Position numbers and translations under genes: made by a program
Shown here: positions 1-5,031 of the stretch, piece by piece
Position numbering within the stretch: the stretch's first letter is position 1
Layout of the letters: each line of letters opens with the position of its first letter
Notes under the pieces: generated by a model
Told to the model about the DNA's origin: nothing
Seen by the model: the letters and a program-made list of their open reading frames with translations, nothing else
Database searches by the model: none
Assembly: GCA_003523465.1 (NCBI GenBank)
Contig: DQAA01000442.1
Location: 1 to 5,031, forward strand
Direction: 5' to 3'
DNA from: Pseudomonas sp.
GTDB lineage: Bacteria > Pseudomonadota > Gammaproteobacteria > Pseudomonadales > Pseudomonadaceae
Length of the DNA: 5,031 bases

Positions 1-185
1 CCGGCACCGGCGGTCAGCACCTGGCCGAGGATCACTTCGTCGACCAGCTCGCCATCCAGGCCGGTCTGGGCCAGCAGTTGGCGGATCACGGCGGCGCCAA
101 GGTCGACGGCCGGGATATTTGCCAAGGCGCCCTGGAAGCTGCCGACCGCGGTACGGGTGGCGGCGACGATTACGACATCTTGCAT
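1..185 (-). CDS. Thiolase, acetyl-CoA C-acetyltransferase type (N-terminal fragment, cut by window edge)
   Basis: This is the first 61 codons of a gene that runs off the left edge of the window. The translation begins MQDVVIVAATRTAVGSFQG and continues through LGAAVIRQLLAQTGLDGELVDEVILGQVLTAGAG. The VIVAATRTAVGSFQG stretch (residues 5-19) and the DEVILGQVL stretch (about 49-57) are typical of the N-terminal thiolase domain. Family members condense two acetyl-CoA to acetoacetyl-CoA or cleave it; the biosynthetic (AtoB/PhaA-like) subgroup is the best match by eye. The nucleophilic cysteine (near residue 89 in the family) and the C-terminal His and Cys lie outside the window, so activity cannot be judged and the symbol (atoB, phaA, bktB) cannot be fixed. 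The ATG at 185 is supported by a good Shine-Dalgarno and by starting where thiolases usually start. It lies 114 bases downstream of the DUF2236 gene on the same strand, and co-transcription is possible but unproven. Confidence 0.92.
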   Translation of the reverse strand, partial: MQDVVIVAATRTAVGSFQGALANIPAVDLGAAVIRQLLAQTGLDGELVDEVILGQVLTAGA

Positions 186-299
186 GCTCTAGTCCTCTGT
201 ATTGTTCATTTTGACGTTGAGTCTGCGGTGGGCCCGCGCATGGTGGCATAGATGTGCAGGGTCAGGGGAGCGGCAGTGCAGGCTGATTCGCGTGGAGGC
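186..299 (-). other. Spacer between the DUF2236 gene and the thiolase gene
   Basis: This 114-base non-coding stretch contains a locally AT-rich patch (about 198-215) just upstream of the thiolase ribosome binding site. That is where a promoter or leader could lie, but I find no convincing -35/-10 pair, no -24/-12 sigma-54 site and no stem with a U-tract. Two tiny minus-strand frames (for example ATG AAC AAT ACA GAG GAC TAG just before the thiolase start) are too short to call as genes. Whether the thiolase is read from its own promoter or through from acs is unresolved. Confidence 0.5.
193..198 (-). promoter_or_regulatory. Ribosome binding site of the thiolase gene
   Basis: On the minus strand the sequence is AGAGGA followed by seven bases and then ATG at 185. 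The purine-rich core and the spacing are good, which supports the chosen start. Confidence 0.7.
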
Positions 300-1172
300 T
301 CAGCTGATTCCCATCCGCCGCCGTGCCCGGTGCACCGAGCCATCGCGCATTGCCCAGCGTAATGTCGGCCCGATCAGGGCATTCATGCCCAGGTCGACCA
401 CCCCCTGTTTTACCGGCCCGAGCTTCAGCCCGAGCAGGTCTCCCGCCCAGTCCGGGAGCAGACCGATTCCCGCCTGCATCATCAGGTTCCCGACCGGCTT
501 GGCGATGCGGCTTGGCGCCGGGGCGTTCAGCAGTACCCGCACCACTTCCCGGCTGCGCTCGTCGCAGACCAGCTGCGGGCGCATGCGGACCAGGTAATTC
601 GCCACTTCCTGTCGCGAGCGGGGCACGTTCCGGGCGCCCAGGCGCTCGGCGATCAGGGCGATCTCGCTGTAATAGATGTCCTGCGCTGCATCGCTCAGGT
701 GCGGATTGCGATAACGCAGGTGAGCGGCGAGAAAGCTGCGTACCTCAGCGACATGCACCCAGGTCAGCAGGTCCGGGTCACTGGCGGCGTAGGGCGTGCC
801 GTCGGCGGCGCTGCCGGTCACCTGCAGGTGGATGGTCCTGACACGCTCGATCAGCCATTCAGCGTCGCCCGTCGCGCCGAAGGTGGTGCCGGAGATGAAC
901 TGGCTGGTGCGGCGCAGTCGGCCGAGCATGTCTTCGCGGAAATTGGAGTGGTCCCAGACGCCGGCCAGGGCAAGGGGATGGAGCATTTGCAGGAGCAGGG
1001 CGCTGATGCCGCCGACCAGCATGCTGGAGAAATCGCCATGCACCTGCCAGCTGACGCTGTGGGGGCCGAACAGGCCGGGGTCGCCCTTGGGGTTTTCCAG
1101 GTCGAGCTGGCCGAGGGACAGGCCGGTGAGGCTTTGCAGCTGGGATTCGATGCGGCGGCGCAGGGCTTCCAT
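300..1172 (-). CDS. DUF2236 / MpaB-type oxygenase-family protein, 290 aa
   Basis: The protein is soluble-looking, about 290 residues, with no signal peptide. It resembles the DUF2236 family (ER-bound oxygenase MpaB / latex-clearing-protein Lcp catalytic domain). The core GPHSVSW (36-42), SALLLQMLHPLALAGVWDHS (57-76), RLRRTSQFISGTTFG (85-99) and LLTWVHVAEVRSFL (135-148) matches how I remember the family. Characterised relatives (Lcp) bind heme b. By analogy His140 in the TWVH motif is a candidate heme ligand, and Arg85/Thr89 are candidate pocket residues; both are inference, not proof. The substrate is unknown. The start is set at ATG 1172, which has AAAGG five bases upstream. An upstream in-frame TTG at 1217 would add 15 residues, but it lacks a Shine-Dalgarno and would translate through a hairpin. 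The gene follows acs by 58 bases and precedes a thiolase, suggesting but not proving a shared transcript. Confidence 0.85.
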   Translation of the reverse strand: MEALRRRIESQLQSLTGLSLGQLDLENPKGDPGLFGPHSVSWQVHGDFSSMLVGGISALLLQMLHPLALAGVWDHSNFREDMLGRLRRTSQFISGTTFGATGDAEWLIERVRTIHLQVTGSAADGTPYAASDPDLLTWVHVAEVRSFLAAHLRYRNPHLSDAAQDIYYSEIALIAERLGARNVPRSRQEVANYLVRMRPQLVCDERSREVVRVLLNAPAPSRIAKPVGNLMMQAGIGLLPDWAGDLLGLKLGPVKQGVVDLGMNALIGPTLRWAMRDGSVHRARRRMGIS

Positions 1173-1177
1173 GGACA

Positions 1178-1182
1178 CCTTT
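1178..1182 (-). promoter_or_regulatory. Ribosome binding site deciding the DUF2236 start
   Basis: On the minus strand AAAGG is followed by TGTCC and then ATG at 1172, a five-base spacing. No comparable purine-rich site precedes the upstream TTG at 1217. This decides the start in favour of 1172. Confidence 0.7.
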
Positions 1183-1196
1183 GGGTCGGGTGAGTC

Positions 1197-1215
1197 GGGG
1201 CCGCAAGGCAGCCCC
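1197..1215 (-). other. Hairpin in the acs-DUF2236 spacer (no U-tract)
   Basis: On the minus strand this reads GGGGCTGC-CTT-GCGGCCCC. It folds as an 8-bp stem with one U-G wobble and a three-base loop. On the plus strand the wobble becomes a C-A mismatch, so the structure suits minus-strand RNA. It begins 15 bases after the acs stop. A run of four T lies before it and none after it, so it does not look like a classical intrinsic terminator. It could be an RNA stabiliser or processing signal between acs and the next gene. Confidence 0.45.
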
Positions 1216-1230
1216 AAAACAGCCGGTATA

Positions 1231-3171
<1,941 letters not shown>

Positions 3172-3177
3172 GACCTG

Positions 3178-3187
3178 TCCTTTTCTT
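3178..3187 (-). promoter_or_regulatory. acs ribosome binding site overlapped by an A-rich Crc/Hfq-like motif
   Basis: On the minus strand AAGAAAAGGA contains the Shine-Dalgarno AAGGA (3182-3178), six bases before GTG 3171 and twelve before ATG 3165. The preceding AAGAAAAG (3187-3180) matches seven of eight positions of the AANAANAA element through which Hfq/Crc represses translation of carbon-use genes in Pseudomonas. The ribosome site is clear. The Crc role is inference, since short A-rich runs arise by chance near Shine-Dalgarno sites. Confidence 0.5.
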
Positions 3188-3193
3188 ATGGGA

Positions 3194-3241
3194 CGGCGTT
3201 GCCTTCGTCGACGACGCAGGGAGGCCTTTCGAAGGCAGCCG
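3194..3241 (-). repeat. Inverted repeat in the acs leader with a competing shorter hairpin
   Basis: TGCCTTCG at 3200-3207 and CGAAGGCA at 3230-3237 are perfect reverse complements. The stem extends outward by CGGC (3194-3197) with GCCG (3238-3241) across a two-base bulge, leaving a 22-base loop. The right arm can instead form a five-bp hairpin with three-base loop using 3224-3228 and 3232-3236. The two folds exclude each other. A 10-bp palindrome TCGTCGACGA (3205-3214) overlaps the left arm. The structure lies upstream of the acs Shine-Dalgarno and does not itself cover it. Confidence 0.5.
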
Positions 3242-3260
3242 GGGTCAGGACAGTGTAGCC

Positions 3261-3288
3261 GCTGCCCCCGGCCATGTTCGGGGGCAGC
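3261..3288 (-). terminator. Strong GC hairpin after pgi, possible terminator or 3' end stabiliser without U-tract
   Basis: GCTGCCCCCG (3261-3270) and CGGGGGCAGC (3279-3288) form a perfect 10-bp stem with an eight-base loop. It begins nine bases after the pgi stop on the minus strand. The bases after it are GGCTACACTG, with no run of T, so it is not a textbook intrinsic terminator. A U-less terminator, a pause site or protection of the pgi mRNA end are all possible. The position right after the stop makes a role at the pgi 3' end likely. Confidence 0.5.
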
Positions 3289-3297
3289 GACCGGGGG

Positions 3298-4962
3298 TCA
3301 GCCGCGATGGCGGCCGCGGAAGTAGTTGATCAGGCCTTGGGTCGAAGCGTCTTCGGCAGGCTCTTCGTTACCACCGATCAGGCGCTGGTAGACGCCCTTG
3401 CCGAGCTCCTTGCCCAGTTCCACGCCCCACTGGTCGAAGGCGTTGATGCCCCAGACCACGCTTTGCACGAACACCTTGTGCTCGTACATTGCCACCAGTG
3501 CGCCCAGGCGCCGCGGGCTGATGCGCTCGACCACCAGGGTGTTGCTCGGGCGGTTGCCCGGGATCACCTTGTGCGGCGCCAGCTTTTGCACGTCTGCCTC
3601 GTTCATGCCTTTTTCGCGCAGCTCGGCTTCGGCTTCGCTGCGGGTCTTGCCCAGCATCAGCGCCTGGCTCTGCGACAGGCAGTTGGCGTACAGCCACTGG
3701 TGATGGTCGGCGACCGGGTTGAAGCTGACGACCGGGACGATGAAGTCGGCCGGAATCATCTGGGTGCCCTGGTGCAGCAACTGGTGATAGGCGTGCTGGC
3801 CGTTGCAGCCGACGCCGCCCCAGATCACCGGACCGGTGTCATGGTTGACCGGCGTACCGTCCTGGCGCACGTGCTTGCCGTTGGACTCCATGTCCAGCTG
3901 CTGCAGGTGCTTGGTGATGTTACGCAGGTAATGGTCGTACGGCAGGATCGCGTGGCTTTGCGCACCCCAGAAGTTGCCGTACCAGACCCCGAGCAGGGCC
4001 AGCAGCACCGGCATGTTCTGTTCGAACGGGGCGTTCTGGAAATGCTGGTCCATGGTGTAGGCACCGGACAGCAATTCCTTGAAGTTGGCGGTACCGATGG
4101 CCAGCGCAATCGGCAGGCCGATCGCCGACCACAGCGAGTAGCGGCCGCCGACCCAGTCCCACATCGGGAAGATGTTCTCTTCACGGATACCGAAGGCGAT
4201 GGCTGCGGCCTTGTTGCTGGACACCGCGATGAAGTGGCGGTACAGCTCGGCTTCCGAGCCGCCCTGGGCCAGGTACCAGGCGCGCGCGGCCTGGGCGTTC
4301 TTCAGGGTTTCCAGGGTATTGAAGGACTTCGAGGAAACGATGAACAGGGTGGTTTCGGCGCGCAGGTTGGCCGACAGCTCATGGAACTCGCTGCCGTCGA
4401 TGTTCGCCAGGTAATGGCAGCGCACGCCACGCTGGGCGTAGGGCAGCAGGGCTTCGGAGACCAGCTCCGGGCCGAGGAAGGAACCGCCGATGCCGATGTT
4501 CACCACGTCGGTGATCGGTTTTTCGCTGTAGCCGCGCCACAGGCCGTCGTGGATCTTGCCGACCAGCTCGGTGACCTGGTTGAGCACCTTGTGCACGTCC
4601 GGCATGACGTTGACGCCGTTCACGCTCAGCTTGTCGCCGACCGGGCGGCGCAGCGCGGTGTGCAGCGCCGGGCGGCCTTCGGAGGCGTTTAGGATCTCGC
4701 CGGCGAACAGTGCCTGGATGGCTTCCTGCAAACCGACTTCATTGGCCAGGCCGACCAGCTTGTCGCGGGTTTCGGCGTTGATCAGGTTCTTCGAGTAGTC
4801 GAGGAAAAGTCCGCAACTGCTCAGGGAAAACTGGTTGAAGCGCTGCGGGTCGGCGTTGAATGCCTCGCGCATGCTGAAGTCCTGCATGGCGTCGCGGTGT
4901 TGCTGGAGTGCCTGCCAGGCTGGCAGAGCGGTGACATCATGAGGTGTACGGTAATACGCCAT
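3298..4962 (-). CDS. pgi: Glucose-6-phosphate isomerase, 554 aa
   Basis: This cytoplasmic enzyme interconverts glucose-6-P and fructose-6-P. In pseudomonads, which lack the usual phosphofructokinase, it works mainly toward glucose-6-P for gluconeogenesis and Entner-Doudoroff recycling. Length is that of the long bacterial Pgi form. Visible motifs are the sugar-phosphate-binding region [13 protein letters not shown] (153-165) with [11 protein letters not shown] (209-219), the first family signature [14 protein letters not shown] (269-282), and the second signature ending [13 protein letters not shown] (506-518). The expected catalytic residues are present: Arg274, Glu359 in DMESNGK, His390 in GQHAYHQ, and Lys518. 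The start is ATG 4962; no other in-frame start exists in the 69 bases upstream inside the window, and AAGGA lies eleven bases before it. A strong hairpin follows the stop, and acs begins 126 bases downstream. From memory, panD is the usual upstream neighbour in P. aeruginosa. Nothing about the gene looks damaged or transferred. Confidence 0.98.
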   Translation of the reverse strand: MAYYRTPHDVTALPAWQALQQHRDAMQDFSMREAFNADPQRFNQFSLSSCGLFLDYSKNLINAETRDKLVGLANEVGLQEAIQALFAGEILNASEGRPALHTALRRPVGDKLSVNGVNVMPDVHKVLNQVTELVGKIHDGLWRGYSEKPITDVVNIGIGGSFLGPELVSEALLPYAQRGVRCHYLANIDGSEFHELSANLRAETTLFIVSSKSFNTLETLKNAQAARAWYLAQGGSEAELYRHFIAVSSNKAAAIAFGIREENIFPMWDWVGGRYSLWSAIGLPIALAIGTANFKELLSGAYTMDQHFQNAPFEQNMPVLLALLGVWYGNFWGAQSHAILPYDHYLRNITKHLQQLDMESNGKHVRQDGTPVNHDTGPVIWGGVGCNGQHAYHQLLHQGTQMIPADFIVPVVSFNPVADHHQWLYANCLSQSQALMLGKTRSEAEAELREKGMNEADVQKLAPHKVIPGNRPSNTLVVERISPRRLGALVAMYEHKVFVQSVVWGINAFDQWGVELGKELGKGVYQRLIGGNEEPAEDASTQGLINYFRGRHRG

Positions 4963-5031
4963 CGCTGCAGGGTTCCTTGATTGCTTGAGCTGCCTTGGAC
5001 ACGGAGAACATGTAGCCGTTACCGGCCCGTC
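4963..5031 (-). other. Partial region upstream of pgi
   Basis: Only 69 bases upstream of pgi are in the window. They hold the ribosome binding site and, near the edge, a small stem GCCG-GTAA-CGGC (5015-5026) with one further G-U pair on the minus strand. This may be the remnant of an upstream terminator or leader, but it is too short and too close to the edge to interpret. I see no convincing promoter boxes and no recognisable end of an upstream gene. Confidence 0.35.
4974..4978 (-). promoter_or_regulatory. Ribosome binding site of pgi (long spacing)
   Basis: On the minus strand AAGGA is followed by eleven bases before ATG 4962. The core is good but the spacing is longer than the usual five to nine bases. 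No closer purine-rich site is visible. Confidence 0.55.

Noticed and set aside
186..299. Small peptide genes in the spacer before the thiolase gene
   Set aside because: The ATG-started frames are six and eleven codons, lack their own ribosome sites and overlap the thiolase Shine-Dalgarno region.
202..1193. Plus-strand open frames of 131, 172 and 164 codons opposite the DUF2236 gene
   Set aside because: Overlapping, Arg/Pro/Ser/Ala-rich low-complexity translations with no motif and no supporting ribosome site; the minus-strand gene has family motifs.
3178..3240. A sigma-70 or sigma-54 promoter for acs in the spacer
   Set aside because: The only -10-like string (CATAAG, around 3185-3190) has no matching -35 and would start RNA on top of the ribosome site. 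No TGGCAC-N5-TTGC-type sigma-54 site was found.
3274..4692. 472-codon plus-strand open frame antisense to pgi
   Set aside because: Same cause as above. The protein is His/Val/Asp/Gln-rich shadow sequence, and the opposite strand carries a complete Pgi with both family signatures. The frame ends only where pgi uses a rare CTA leucine codon.

Overview
The window looks like an ordinary chromosomal segment of a GC-rich gammaproteobacterium, most likely a Pseudomonas. The evidence is strong third-position G/C bias, near-complete recall-level similarity of the Pgi and Acs proteins to pseudomonad homologues, and the pgi-acs neighbourhood. From memory, P. aeruginosa has the same pair next to the panBCD genes. 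The species cannot be fixed from sequence reading alone.

All four supported genes lie on the minus strand and read from right to left: pgi (glucose-6-phosphate isomerase, complete, 3298-4962), acs (AMP-forming acetyl-CoA synthetase, complete, 1231-3171), a 290-residue DUF2236 / MpaB-type oxygenase-family protein (complete, best start at 1172), and the first 61 codons of a thiolase (acetyl-CoA acetyltransferase type, start at 185, cut by the left edge). The spacers are 126, 58 and 114 bases. No plus-strand gene is credible. The long plus-strand open frames are antisense shadows produced by codon bias.

Functionally, Pgi links glucose-6-P and fructose-6-P, which in pseudomonads serves gluconeogenesis and the Entner-Doudoroff cycle. 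Acs activates acetate to acetyl-CoA, and the thiolase makes or cleaves acetoacetyl-CoA. Acs and thiolase therefore share acetyl-CoA as product or substrate. The DUF2236 protein between them has no assigned role and is the least understood gene here.

The most notable non-coding signals are in the pgi-acs spacer. It holds a perfect 10-bp GC-rich stem just after the pgi stop, but without a U-tract. It also holds an inverted repeat in the acs leader with a competing shorter hairpin, and an A-rich motif overlapping the acs Shine-Dalgarno that resembles a Crc/Hfq target. A smaller hairpin lies in the acs-DUF2236 spacer. I see no mobile element, CRISPR array, tRNA, rRNA or obviously new system.
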